From SZUA-309 sp050185825 (GTDB taxonomy: Bacteria; Pseudomonadota; Gammaproteobacteria; Pseudomonadales; Azotimanducaceae): a stretch of DNA of 64,000 nucleotides. Each line of letters opens with the position of its first letter. Within the stretch, counting starts at the first letter, position 1. This document shows, one piece after another, positions 53,372 through 62,575 of the stretch. The stretch lies in the NCBI GenBank assembly GCA_050185825.1, contig JBFWZA010000016.1, positions 1-64,000 on the forward strand, read 5' to 3'. The notes beneath the pieces were generated by a model. That model was not told the origin of the DNA. It made no database searches and saw only the letters and a program-made list of their open reading frames with translations. The position numbers and the translations under genes are program-made.

Positions 53372-54287
53372 TCGCGACGGCTGGATCTGGCAGAACGGCA
53401 AGCTCGTTCCCTGGCGCGAAGCCAAGGTCCACGTCCTGACCCACACCCTGCATTACGGCGTGGGCGTGTTCGAGGGTGTCCGCGCCTACGATACGCCGCG
53501 CGGTCCCTGCATCTTCCGGCTCGAGGAGCACACGCGCCGGCTGTTCGACTCGGCCCACATCCTGGACCTGGAAATTCCGTTCACGCGCGCCGAGGTGAGC
53601 GCGGCTCAGCGCGAGGTCTTCGCGGCCAACGAGCTCCGCGAGGGGTATCTCAGGCCCATGGTGTATCTGGGCGCCGAGGCCATGGGGCTCAGGGCCAAGG
53701 GCCTGTCCGTGAACCTGGTGGTTGCCGCCTGGCCGTGGCCGAACTACATGGACCCCGAGAGCCGGGAGACCGGTATCCGGGTGCGGACGTCTTCCTACAC
53801 CCGGCACCACGTGAACATCACCATGTGCAAGGCCAAGTCCAACGGCAACTACATCAATTCCATCCTGGCCCTGCACGAGGCGCTCGACTCCGGCTGCGAC
53901 GAGGCGCTGATGCTGGACAACGAGGGCTACGTGTCGGAGGGGACGGGCGAGAACATCTTCGTGGTGCGGGATGGCGTGGTGCACACACCGGAGCTCACCT
54001 CCTGCCTCGCCGGCATCACCCGCGACACGGTGCTCAATCTCGCCAGGGACGAAGGGTTCCCGGTGGTGGAGCGCCGCATCACGCGTGATGAGGTGTACAT
54101 CGCCGACGAGGCGTTCTTCACCGGAACGGCGGCGGAGGTGCTGCCGATCCGCGAGCTGGACGGCCGCCGCATCGGCACCGGCGGTCGCGGCCCGGTCACC
54201 GAACGGCTGCAGTCCGTTTACTTCGATCAGGTTCGCGGCAAGCGCAATACCTACCCGGAGTGGCTGACGCCGGTCGGCGGCCGGTAG
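53355..54287 (+). CDS. ilvE: Branched-chain amino acid aminotransferase
   Basis: A PLP fold-type IV transaminase for the last step of valine, leucine and isoleucine synthesis. The 310 residues include HYGVGVFEGVRAY near residue 33, the PLP lysine in CKAKSNGNYINSILA, the Glu of SEGTGENIFVV, and FFTGTAAEVLPI (phosphate contacts). The ATG at 53355 lies within the end of glnE. It is followed after 41 bp by waaF, marking the beginning of the LPS core cluster. Confidence 0.96.
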   Translation: MENLSDRDGWIWQNGKLVPWREAKVHVLTHTLHYGVGVFEGVRAYDTPRGPCIFRLEEHTRRLFDSAHILDLEIPFTRAEVSAAQREVFAANELREGYLRPMVYLGAEAMGLRAKGLSVNLVVAAWPWPNYMDPESRETGIRVRTSSYTRHHVNITMCKAKSNGNYINSILALHEALDSGCDEALMLDNEGYVSEGTGENIFVVRDGVVHTPELTSCLAGITRDTVLNLARDEGFPVVERRITRDEVYIADEAFFTGTAAEVLPIRELDGRRIGTGGRGPVTERLQSVYFDQVRGKRNTYPEWLTPVGGR

Positions 54288-54328
54288 GCGTGCCGGCGGA
54301 TGGCGAGTGGCGTCATCCACAGGCCCGT

Positions 54329-55318
54329 ATGGTGAAAATTCTGATCGTCGCACCCGCCTGGGTGGGTGACATGGTGATGGCCCACACACTGGTCACCGTG
54401 CTGTCGCATAACGCGGATGCACAGATCGACATGGTGGCGCCACCGGCCACCGCGCCGCTCGCCGACCGGATGCCCGGCGTGACAAAGTGCTTCACGCTCG
54501 ACGCCGGGCATGGCGAGCTCGGGCTCGGCAAGCGCCGGACGCTGGCCGCGCTGCTCGCGAAGGAAGGCTACGATCAGGCCATCGTGCTGCCCAACAGCTT
54601 CAAGTCCGCCCTCCTGCCGTTCTGGGCCCGGGTGCCGAAGCGCACGGGCTGGCACGGCGAGGCCCGCTTCGTGCTGCTCAACGACCGCCGGCGGCTCGAG
54701 CCGGAGCGCTACCCGCTCATGATCGAACGCTTCATGGCGCTGGCCCTGCCTGCCGGCGCCGCGCTGCCGAAGCCCTACCCTGAACCGCGGTTGTCGGCGG
54801 ATCCCGATCGCGGACAGGCGCTGGTGCGCGAGCTCGGCCTGGCCACGTCGGGCATCACGGTGCTGTGCCCGGGCGCGGAGTTCGGTCCGGCCAAACGCTG
54901 GCCGCCCGGGCACTACGCGGCGGTGGCCCGGCACGAGGTGGCGCGAGGCCGGCAGGTGTGGCTGCTGGGATCGAAGGGGGACGCGCAGGCGTGCGCCGAG
55001 ATCGAATCGCTCACGCCCGGCGGTCTCGTCAACCTGGCCGGCCGGACCCGGCTGCTCGATGCGCTCGATCTGCTCGCGCTGGCCGATCGGGTGGTCTGCA
55101 ACGATTCGGGTCTGATGCACGTCGCCTGCGCGCTCGAGCGACCGGTGGTGGCCATATTCGGATCCACCTCCCCGGACTTCACGCCGCCGCTCGGTCAGCG
55201 GGCGCGGGTGCTCAGCCATCTCGTGCCCTGCAGCCCGTGCTTTCAGCGCGAGTGCCCCCTGGGTCATCTGGACTGCCTGGTGAAGCTGACGCCGGAACGG
55301 GTGATCGAGGCGCTGTGA
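54329..55318 (+). CDS. waaF: ADP-heptose:LPS heptosyltransferase II
   Basis: A GT9 enzyme that adds the second heptose to the LPS inner core on the cytoplasmic face of the inner membrane. The 329 residues start MVKILIVAPAWVGDMVMAHTL, matching WaaF, and contain GPAKRWPPGHYA, CNDSGLMHVACAL and FGSTSPDFTPP. The ATG 54329 is chosen over a longer reading to 54260 that lies inside ilvE. waaC starts 2 bp after its stop. Confidence 0.95.
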   Translation: MVKILIVAPAWVGDMVMAHTLVTVLSHNADAQIDMVAPPATAPLADRMPGVTKCFTLDAGHGELGLGKRRTLAALLAKEGYDQAIVLPNSFKSALLPFWARVPKRTGWHGEARFVLLNDRRRLEPERYPLMIERFMALALPAGAALPKPYPEPRLSADPDRGQALVRELGLATSGITVLCPGAEFGPAKRWPPGHYAAVARHEVARGRQVWLLGSKGDAQACAEIESLTPGGLVNLAGRTRLLDALDLLALADRVVCNDSGLMHVACALERPVVAIFGSTSPDFTPPLGQRARVLSHLVPCSPCFQRECPLGHLDCLVKLTPERVIEAL

Positions 55319-55320
55319 GC

Positions 55321-56343
55321 ATGCACGTGCTGCTGGTGAAGATGTCGTCGCTCGGGGACGTGGTGCACGCGCTGCCGGCGGTGACGGATGCGGCCGCGCA
55401 CGGCGTGCGCTTCGACTGGGTGGTGGAGGAGGCGTTTGCGGCGATCCCCGGCTGGCATCCCGCCGTGCGCGATGTGCTGCCCATCGCCTGGCGCAGATGG
55501 CGGAAGCATCTCGCGGCACAGCGGCGTCCGCTGGCCGCATTCACACACGCCCTGCGCAGCCGCGAATACGACCTGATCCTGGATGCGCAGGGCCTGCTGA
55601 AGAGCGCGGCGGTGACGGCGCTGGCGAGGGCACCCCGACGCGCCGGATTCAGCTTCACGTCCGCCCGGGAGCCGGCCGCGGCGTTCGCCTACGGGCAGCG
55701 GATCGCGGTGCCCACCGGCGGTCATGCGGTGGACCGGCTGCGCAGCCTGTTTGCCGCGGTGTTCGGCTATCCCGAGCCCAGCACCGCGCCGGACTTCGGT
55801 CTGCGTCTCGCGCCCGAGGGCCGCGCGTCACGCCGGTGCCTGCTGCTGCACGGCACCACCTGGACCAGCAAGCACTGGCCGGAGGCGATGTGGCAGACGC
55901 TCGCCGCCGAGCTGGCGGCTGGCGGTTGGGAGCTGGAGCTTCCGTGGGGTGACGAGGTGGAGCGGCAGAGAGCCGAGCGCATTGCGGACGCCGCACCGGG
56001 CGCGGTGGTGCTCGACGCGCTGTCCCTGGCCGGTCTTGGCGCCCGGATCGCCGGTGCCGGTCTGGTGGTGGGGGTGGACTCGGGCCTCTCCCATCTCGCC
56101 GGTGCGCTGGGCGTGCCGACCGTGGTCGTCTACGGCAGCACGAGCGCGCAGCGCACGGGCGTCCGCGGTGCACGGGTGCTGAGTCTGCAGTCGGACCTGC
56201 ACTGCTCGCCCTGTCTCGCACGTGAATGCAGCTACCGTGGCGAGCCGCGGGTCTGGCAGGGTGAGGCCGTCTCCCCGGCTTGTTATGCTCTGCTCCCGCC
56301 GGAGCGGGTCAGGGAAGAGGCCGTGAGGATGCTCACGCAGTAA
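55321..56343 (+). CDS. waaC: ADP-heptose:LPS heptosyltransferase I
   Basis: A GT9 enzyme that adds the first heptose to Kdo. The 340 residues open with MHVLLVKMSSLGDVVHALPAV (read in parts), as WaaC does, with ILDAQGLLKSA, TSKHWPEAMW and VGVDSGLSHLAGALGVP. A GTG two codons upstream is an alternative start that overlaps the waaF stop. Only 3 bp separate it from the tandem WaaG gene, so translation is probably coupled. Confidence 0.95.
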   Translation: MHVLLVKMSSLGDVVHALPAVTDAAAHGVRFDWVVEEAFAAIPGWHPAVRDVLPIAWRRWRKHLAAQRRPLAAFTHALRSREYDLILDAQGLLKSAAVTALARAPRRAGFSFTSAREPAAAFAYGQRIAVPTGGHAVDRLRSLFAAVFGYPEPSTAPDFGLRLAPEGRASRRCLLLHGTTWTSKHWPEAMWQTLAAELAAGGWELELPWGDEVERQRAERIADAAPGAVVLDALSLAGLGARIAGAGLVVGVDSGLSHLAGALGVPTVVVYGSTSAQRTGVRGARVLSLQSDLHCSPCLARECSYRGEPRVWQGEAVSPACYALLPPERVREEAVRMLTQ

Positions 56344-56346
56344 CCG

Positions 56347-58608
56347 ATGCAGCTCGCGTTCGTCATCTACAAATACTTCCCCTACGGAGGTATTCAACGG
56401 GATCTCCTGAAGATCGCCAGAGCCTGTCTTGCCCGTGGTCATCGGGTGCGGATCTATGTGAATCGCTGGGAGGCCGACCTCCCTGAGGACGATCTGGAGC
56501 TGCACGTGGTGGACCTGGCGGCCATGTCGAACCACCGGCTCTACGAGCGCTTCGCGGAGCACGTGCTCTGTCATGTTTCGAAGCATCCGGTGGATCTCCT
56601 GGTCGGCATGAACAAGATGCCGGGGCTCGATGTCTACTACGCCGGCGATTCCTGCTACGAGGAAAAAGCCCGCAGCCAGCGCAGTGCGCTCTACCGTCTG
56701 CTGCCCCGCTACCGGCACTTCGCGAGCTTCGAGCGCTCGGTCTTCGATCCGCTGGTGAAGACCCAGATCCTGACCATCTCGGATGTGCAGACGCCCTACT
56801 TCATCCGTTACTACGGCACCCAGCGGAGCCGATTTCATTCGTTGCCGCCCGGCATCGAGCGCGATCGGGTGGCGCCGGAAGCCGGGGAGCAGCGCGAAAT
56901 CAGGCGCCAGTTCCGAAGTGAGTTCGATCTGGCCGAGGAAGATCTGCTGCTGCTGTTCATCGGATCCGGATTCATCAAGAAGGGGCTCGACCGGGCGCTG
57001 CTCGCGCTGAAGGCGCTGCCGGAGGGCCTCTACCGGAAGAGCCGGCTCTTCGTCCTGGGACGCGACAACGCCGAGCCGTTCCGGCGGATGGCGATCCGGC
57101 TGGGTGTCGCCGACCGGGTCCGCTTCTTCACGGAAGGGCGGGACGACGTTCCCCGCTTCCTGTTCTCGGCGGACGCCCTGATGCTGCCCGCCTACGACGA
57201 AAATGCCGGCATGGTGATTCTGGAAGCCATGTTTGCCGGGCTTCCGTCCCTGGTGACCCAGAACTGCGGCTACGCCAGATATCTGGAAGAGGCCGACGCG
57301 GGCCTGCTCGCGCCGGTGCCGTTCGATCAGGAGACCTTCAATGGCCAGCTCGTCACGCTGCTGACGTCGGATCTGCGCGACGACTGGCGGCGGCGCGGCT
57401 TGGCCATGGCGCACCGGGCCGACCTCTTCACGCTGGCGGACACCGCCGTCGACTACCTGGAGAGCTTCGCGGCCGGCCGGCGTCCGCTGCTCGGCTTCGC
57501 GCTCTTCAAGTACTTTCCCTACGGGGGGCTGCAGCGGGACTTTCTGCGGGTTGCCAGGGAGTGCCAGCGTCGGGGCTACGACGTCCGGGTCTACACGCTG
57601 TCCTGGGAAGGTCCGGTGCCCGATGGCTTCGACGTGGTGGAGGTGCCGGTTGCCGCGCTCACGAACCACGAACGCTACCGCCGCTTCGCCGACTGGGTGC
57701 ACGATGATCTCCGGCTGCGGCCGGTGAGCTGCCTGATCGGGTTCAACAAGATGCCCGGCCTCGACGTCTACTATGCCGCCGATTCCTGCTTCGAGGAGAA
57801 GGCCCGTCAGCTTCGGGCGCCGCTGTACCGGCTGACACCGCGCTATCGTCTCTTCTCCAGCTTCGAGCGGGCGGTATTCGCACCGGAGAACGATGTCACC
57901 GTCCTGCTGATCACCAGCCAGCAGAAATCCCAGTTCCAGAGGTTCTACGGAACGCCGGGCGAGCGTCTGAACATCCTGCCGCCCGGAATCTCGCGCGACC
58001 GGGCGCACAACGAGGATTCCCAGCGCGTCCGCTGCGAGTTCCGTCGCGAGTTCGGTCTCGGGGAAGAGGACGTGCTGCTGCTTCTGATCGGATCCGGCTT
58101 CATCACCAAGGGCGTGGACCGGGCGCTGCTGGCCGTCGCGGCGCTCCGAGACGACCTCCGTGAACGCGTGCGTCTGTTTGTCATCGGTCAGGACAACCCC
58201 CGGCAGTTCCTGAAGCTTGCGGAGGATCTGGGCGTGGCGGATCGTTTCCGGATTTTCTCCGGACGCGACGACGTGCCGCGGTTCCTGCAGGGTGCGGACG
58301 TGATGCTGCACCCGGCTTACATGGAGAGCGGCGGCATCGTGCTCATCGAGGCACTGGTGGCCGGGCTCCCGGTGGTGGCGACCGATGTCTGCGGCTTCGC
58401 ACCCTATGTCGAGGAGTCGGGTGGCGGCGTGCTGATCGGGAGCCCCTTCGTGCAGGCTCGCCTGAACGAAGCCGTGGCGAACCTTGTCGGTGACAGGGAG
58501 TTCCGCAGTCGGTGCGCCGCGAACGGCATCGCCTTCGGCAGGATAGCGGACGTCTACCAGATGGCGGAGCGCGCCGTCGACATCATCGAGACCCGGGTCA
58601 ATGGCTGA
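56347..58608 (+). CDS. Tandem WaaG-WaaG glycosyltransferase (two GT4 domains in one protein)
   Basis: A 753-residue protein made of two full WaaG (LPS core glucosyltransferase I) domains. Domain 1 (1-375) begins with the family motif YKYFPYGGIQRD at 8-19; domain 2 (about 379-753) repeats it as FKYFPYGGLQRD at 387-398. NKMPGLDVYYA, EEKAR and the GSGFI-KG donor motif also occur twice. The GT4 E-x7-E pair is intact in both (Glu285/Glu293 and Glu660/Glu668). Ordinary WaaG is about 375 residues. Domain 2 reads closer to the E. coli enzyme. Both halves look active, so it may add two successive sugars. The end overlaps waaP by 8 bp. Confidence 0.93.
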   Translation: MQLAFVIYKYFPYGGIQRDLLKIARACLARGHRVRIYVNRWEADLPEDDLELHVVDLAAMSNHRLYERFAEHVLCHVSKHPVDLLVGMNKMPGLDVYYAGDSCYEEKARSQRSALYRLLPRYRHFASFERSVFDPLVKTQILTISDVQTPYFIRYYGTQRSRFHSLPPGIERDRVAPEAGEQREIRRQFRSEFDLAEEDLLLLFIGSGFIKKGLDRALLALKALPEGLYRKSRLFVLGRDNAEPFRRMAIRLGVADRVRFFTEGRDDVPRFLFSADALMLPAYDENAGMVILEAMFAGLPSLVTQNCGYARYLEEADAGLLAPVPFDQETFNGQLVTLLTSDLRDDWRRRGLAMAHRADLFTLADTAVDYLESFAAGRRPLLGFALFKYFPYGGLQRDFLRVARECQRRGYDVRVYTLSWEGPVPDGFDVVEVPVAALTNHERYRRFADWVHDDLRLRPVSCLIGFNKMPGLDVYYAADSCFEEKARQLRAPLYRLTPRYRLFSSFERAVFAPENDVTVLLITSQQKSQFQRFYGTPGERLNILPPGISRDRAHNEDSQRVRCEFRREFGLGEEDVLLLLIGSGFITKGVDRALLAVAALRDDLRERVRLFVIGQDNPRQFLKLAEDLGVADRFRIFSGRDDVPRFLQGADVMLHPAYMESGGIVLIEALVAGLPVVATDVCGFAPYVEESGGGVLIGSPFVQARLNEAVANLVGDREFRSRCAANGIAFGRIADVYQMAERAVDIIETRVNG

Positions 58609-59419
58609 CGCCTATCTGCGCCCCGATGTGGCCGGCTGTTTCGGGTCCGGTGGTGCCGAAGAAGCGGTGACCGCCGCCTGGGCCATGAAAGGCGAGCTCG
58701 TCAGAGACGTGGCGCGCCGGCAGACGCTCAGGGTGATGCTGGACGGGCGGCCCTTCTACCTGAAGCGCCACCGCGGCGTCGGCTGGATCGAGGTGCTGAA
58801 GAACGCCGTGGTGGGCAAGCGGCCCGTGCTGGGGGCCCGGAACGAGTTCGAAGCCTGCCGGCACCTGGAACGGGCGGGTCTCAAGGCGCCTGTCGTCGCG
58901 GCGTTCGCGGAGACCGGCGGGCTGCCGGCCGGGCGCTCGTCCTTCGTGCTCACGGACGCGCTGGTCGGCTACGAGGATCTGGAGTCCCTGACATCCGGAT
59001 GGCTCGAGTCACCACCCGATCCGCTTGCGCGGCGCCGCCTGGTGCTGCGTGTGGCCGACTTCGCCCGCCGCTTCCACGACGCGGGGCTGGTGCACCGCGA
59101 CTTCTACCTGTGCCACCTGCTGCTGCCGTCGGACCCGCAGGAGGATCTCGCGGTGCTCGACCTGCACCGCGCGCTGATCTTTGCCGAGCTGCCCGATCGA
59201 TGGCGCAAGCGCGACCTGGCGGCGCTGCTGTTCTCGGCGCTCGACCTGCCCGTGGGATGCCTTTCCTGGCTGCGCTTCGTGCGCCGCTACTGCGGCAGGC
59301 CGCTCCCCGAGGAGTTCGCGGCGCGGGGCGACTTCTGGCGGGAGGTGTACGAGCGGGCCTGCCGGCTCTACGCCAAGGGCATGCGCAAAGGGTTGAGCCG
59401 GGGCCGTTTTCAGCAATGA
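58601..59419 (+). CDS. waaP: LPS core heptose (I) kinase
   Basis: A Kdo/WaaP-family sugar kinase that phosphorylates heptose I and so strengthens the outer membrane by divalent-cation bridging. The 272 residues contain the ATP lysine in PFYLKRHRG, the catalytic loop GLVHRDFYLCHLLL with Asp167, and the metal Asp in AVLDLHRAL. The ATG 58601 lies inside the end of the tandem WaaG gene, and the stop overlaps the next kinase gene by 4 bp, so the three are co-translated. Confidence 0.94.
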   Translation: MADAYLRPDVAGCFGSGGAEEAVTAAWAMKGELVRDVARRQTLRVMLDGRPFYLKRHRGVGWIEVLKNAVVGKRPVLGARNEFEACRHLERAGLKAPVVAAFAETGGLPAGRSSFVLTDALVGYEDLESLTSGWLESPPDPLARRRLVLRVADFARRFHDAGLVHRDFYLCHLLLPSDPQEDLAVLDLHRALIFAELPDRWRKRDLAALLFSALDLPVGCLSWLRFVRRYCGRPLPEEFAARGDFWREVYERACRLYAKGMRKGLSRGRFQQ

Positions 59420-60807
59420 ATGCCGTCACGGTAGCGGATCTGCCGCGCCTCACCGCCGCCGCAGCGGTACCTTTCGAGTTCATCGTGCCGTCGGCGTCGG
59501 GCGAGACGCGGTGGGTCTGCCTCGAGGTGCTGCGCGTCCTGCCCGGTCGCCGGCTGGTGGTCCGGGCGCGCCGTTCGCCAGAAACCGGGGACGTGATCCT
59601 GAAGCTCTTCTACGGACGCGGGCACCGCCGCTACTGCCGGCGGGAGCGGCAGGGCCTGGATCGTCTCGCCGCTGCAGGCCTGCCCGTGCCGGCGCGGCTC
59701 GAGGCGCTGGACGGCCCGCGGCTGTCGGGGCTCGTGCTCGAGTACCTGCCCGACGCCTCCGCGATCGCGGACGCCGACCAGGGTGCGCTCGAGCGGGTTG
59801 CGGAATACTTCGGTCGTCTTCATGCCGCCGGCTACCGGCAGACGGATCAGCATCTCGGCAATTTCGTCCGCTGTCGGGGCGATGTCTTCACGGTGGACGG
59901 TGACGGGGTGCGCAAGCGCCGTCGGCTCGCCGGCAGGCGCGGTGACCTGGACAACCTGGCGCTGCTCGCGGCGCAGCGCTCGCCGTCCCGGGACGAAGGT
60001 CTCGAAGAGCTGCTGGCCGCCTACGCGCGGGGGCGGGGTGCTGCGCCGCCGGATGCGGCTGCATTCCGCGCCCGGCTGCTTCGTGCCCGTCAGGGGCGGA
60101 TGCGGCGCTACCTTGCCAAGACCCTGCGGGACTGCACGGAGTTTGCCGTCCGGCGCCGGCCGGAACGGGTGACCTACGCGGTTCGAGGAGTGGGCGAGAG
60201 ACTGCTGGGGAGCCTGTTTGGCCGTCCGCTCGACCCGTCGGCAACGGCCTTTCTCCCGGGCGAGGTGCTCAAGGCCGGCAACAGCGCTACCGTGCTCCGC
60301 CTCCGGGAGGAGGCGCCGGTGGTGGTGAAGCGCTACAACGTCAAGAACGTCCGCCATGGGCTGCGGCGCATGCTCCGCCCGCACCCGCGCTACCGCCGGG
60401 CCTGGAGGTTCGGGCAGCTGCTGGCGCTGCTGGACATCCCCACCGCCCGGCCGCTCGTGCTCGTGGAAGAGCGTCGCCTGCTCTGGCGGGGTGTGGCCTA
60501 TCTGGTTCAGTCCGACCTGCCGGGCATGGACCTGCAGGCAGAGGTCGGCCTCGAGGGGTTGAGCGAGGCGCGTCTCCTGGAGGTGACCGCGCTGTTTGCG
60601 ATGCTGAGATCGGCCGGTCTCTGTCATGGTGACACCAAGGCCAGCAACTTCATCGTCTACCAGGATCGCGTGCACCTCATCGACCTGGATGCCATGCGCA
60701 TGGCTGCTCGTGGCTTCGAGGACGACGTGGCGCGGTTCCTCGACAACTGGTCGGGACCCGAACGGCGCCGCTTCGAAGCCGCCTTCCGGCAGGCCGGGCT
60801 GCTATAG
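59416..60807 (+). CDS. Tandem-domain LPS kinase (two WaaP/InaA-like kinase folds)
   Basis: A 463-residue protein with two kinase-like halves. The first has the ATP lysine Lys63 (VILKLFYG), catalytic Asp144 and Asn149 (TDQHLGNF), and metal Asp161 or Asp163 (TVDGDG). The second has Lys305 (VVVKRYN), Asp406 and Asn411 (HGDTKASNF) and Asp423 (LIDLDAM). Both sets look intact, although the first lacks the His before the loop Asp. The Pseudomonas core locus carries additional kinases (WapP, WapQ) at this place; this may be a fusion or a WapQ-like protein. Its sugar target is unknown. Confidence 0.85.
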   Translation: MNAVTVADLPRLTAAAAVPFEFIVPSASGETRWVCLEVLRVLPGRRLVVRARRSPETGDVILKLFYGRGHRRYCRRERQGLDRLAAAGLPVPARLEALDGPRLSGLVLEYLPDASAIADADQGALERVAEYFGRLHAAGYRQTDQHLGNFVRCRGDVFTVDGDGVRKRRRLAGRRGDLDNLALLAAQRSPSRDEGLEELLAAYARGRGAAPPDAAAFRARLLRARQGRMRRYLAKTLRDCTEFAVRRRPERVTYAVRGVGERLLGSLFGRPLDPSATAFLPGEVLKAGNSATVLRLREEAPVVVKRYNVKNVRHGLRRMLRPHPRYRRAWRFGQLLALLDIPTARPLVLVEERRLLWRGVAYLVQSDLPGMDLQAEVGLEGLSEARLLEVTALFAMLRSAGLCHGDTKASNFIVYQDRVHLIDLDAMRMAARGFEDDVARFLDNWSGPERRRFEAAFRQAGLL

Positions 60808-60841
60808 TAGGCGCCTGCCTGATTTCTCAAGTGACCAGCCG

Positions 60842-62575
60842 TTGATCATCCTTGGCCTGTCCGGCGCGCTGAACCACGATCCGTCCGCGGCGCTGCTGGT
60901 CGACGGCGAGGTCGTTGCTGCCGCCGAAGAAGAGCGCTTCATCCGTGACAAGCACGCGAAGAACCGCATGCCGCTGGAAGCGGCCCGCTACTGCCTGTCG
61001 GAGGCGGGGATCACGGGCCGTGACGTGGACGTGGTCGCCTATCCTTATGCCCCGATCAGCCTGCTGACGCTGGCACGCTGGCACTACGCTCGCCGTTACT
61101 GGTATGCGCCGGACCGGGCCCTCGACGCGCTCGTCAACGGCAACCGCCGCTTCCGCCGCAACCGGCAGCGCGTGCTCGAGATGGGGGCACAGATCGGCGT
61201 CGACTGGAGCGCCACCGAGTTCGTGCCGGTGGAGCATCACCTGGCCCACGCCTCCAGCGCCTATCACCTGTCCGGGTTCGCGGAGAAGACGGCCATCCTC
61301 GGTGTGGACGGCAAGGGCGAGTACGCCACCACTTTTTTCGGCTACGGCGAGAACGGCCGCATCCACAAGATCCGCGAGTTCTACGATCCGGATTCGCTCT
61401 CCGGGGTCTACGGCGCCATGACGGAGTTCCTGGGGTTCGAGATGCTGGACGGGGAGTACAAGGTCATGGGCATGGCGCCCTACGGCGACCCGGACCGCTT
61501 CGACCTTTCCCGCCTCATTCGAAGACGCGGCCGGGATTTCGAGGTGGACACGACGCTGGTCAATACGGTGGGCCTGCGGCGCCACAAGGAAAACGGCGTC
61601 GGCTTCTACTTCAGTGACAAGCTGATCGACTGGCTGGGACCCCGGCGCAAGGGCGATTTTGCGGACGAGCCCTACATCCACTATGCCGCCGCCATGCAGC
61701 GCCTGTTCGAGGAGTGGTGCCTCGAGCTGCTCGAAACCTACCTGGGCGACATCCTCCGTGAAACGGGTAGGCTCGCCTTCGCCGGTGGCGGCGCGCTCAA
61801 CGTCAAGCTCAACCAGCGGATCGTTGCGCTCGAGCACGTGAAGGAACTCTTCGTGCAGCCGGCGGCGGGTGACTCGGGCACCTCCCTGGGTGCGGCCACC
61901 TACGTGGCGGCGGCACGGGGCGAGCGCCTCTCGCGCATGAATCACGCCTACCTGGGCCCGGCCTTCGACGATCCGGCCTGCCGGCAGGCGCTCGAGGGGA
62001 GCGCACGGCCGCTGGCGTTCCGGCGGCTCGAGGACGTGGCCCGGGAAACGGCCGCCATCCTGGCAGCGGGCCATCCGGTCGCCTGGTTCCAGGGTCGCAT
62101 GGAGTTCGGTCCACGCGCGCTCGGCGGGCGCAGCATTCTCGGCTGCCCCAGCGTGCCGGGCATCGCCGATCGCATCAACGAGCAGATCAAGTTCCGGGAG
62201 CGCTGGCGACCCTTCTGCCCCAGCGTCCTGGACCGGGTGGCGGCGGACATCATCCAGACCGATCATCCGGCGCCATTCATGACCATCACCTTCGACGTGA
62301 ACGAGGCCTGGAAGGCCCGGATCCCCGAGGTCGTGCACGAGGACGGCACGGCGCGCGTGCAGGTGGTGACGGAGGCGGAGAGCCCCCGTTACTACGCGCT
62401 CATCGAGCATCTCGAGGCGCTCACCGGCAATGCGGTGGTGCTCAACACGTCGCTGAACCGGCGCGGCGAGCCCATGGTCTGCTCGCCGCAGGACGCGCTC
62501 GACATGTTCTTCGGCTCGGATCTCGAGTACCTGGTGCTCGAGGACTACCTGGTCACCAAGACCGGCGATGCGTGA
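60842..62575 (+). CDS. Carbamoyltransferase (NodU/TobZ family), probably LPS core O-carbamoylation
   Basis: A 577-residue O-carbamoyltransferase. The N-terminal YrdC-like/Kae1-like part has ILGLSGALNHDPSAALL, AAAEEERFIRDKH, EHHLAHASSAYH (metal His) and GVDGKGEYATT. The C-terminal domain has GRMEFGPRALGGRSIL and NTSLNRRGEPMV, all conserved in NodU, TobZ and CmcH. In Pseudomonas aeruginosa the gene at this place of the core cluster carbamoylates heptose II; the same role is inferred here. The best start is TTG 60842, 34 bp after the kinase stop, with only a weak ribosome site. Confidence 0.92.
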   Translation: MIILGLSGALNHDPSAALLVDGEVVAAAEEERFIRDKHAKNRMPLEAARYCLSEAGITGRDVDVVAYPYAPISLLTLARWHYARRYWYAPDRALDALVNGNRRFRRNRQRVLEMGAQIGVDWSATEFVPVEHHLAHASSAYHLSGFAEKTAILGVDGKGEYATTFFGYGENGRIHKIREFYDPDSLSGVYGAMTEFLGFEMLDGEYKVMGMAPYGDPDRFDLSRLIRRRGRDFEVDTTLVNTVGLRRHKENGVGFYFSDKLIDWLGPRRKGDFADEPYIHYAAAMQRLFEEWCLELLETYLGDILRETGRLAFAGGGALNVKLNQRIVALEHVKELFVQPAAGDSGTSLGAATYVAAARGERLSRMNHAYLGPAFDDPACRQALEGSARPLAFRRLEDVARETAAILAAGHPVAWFQGRMEFGPRALGGRSILGCPSVPGIADRINEQIKFRERWRPFCPSVLDRVAADIIQTDHPAPFMTITFDVNEAWKARIPEVVHEDGTARVQVVTEAESPRYYALIEHLEALTGNAVVLNTSLNRRGEPMVCSPQDALDMFFGSDLEYLVLEDYLVTKTGDA

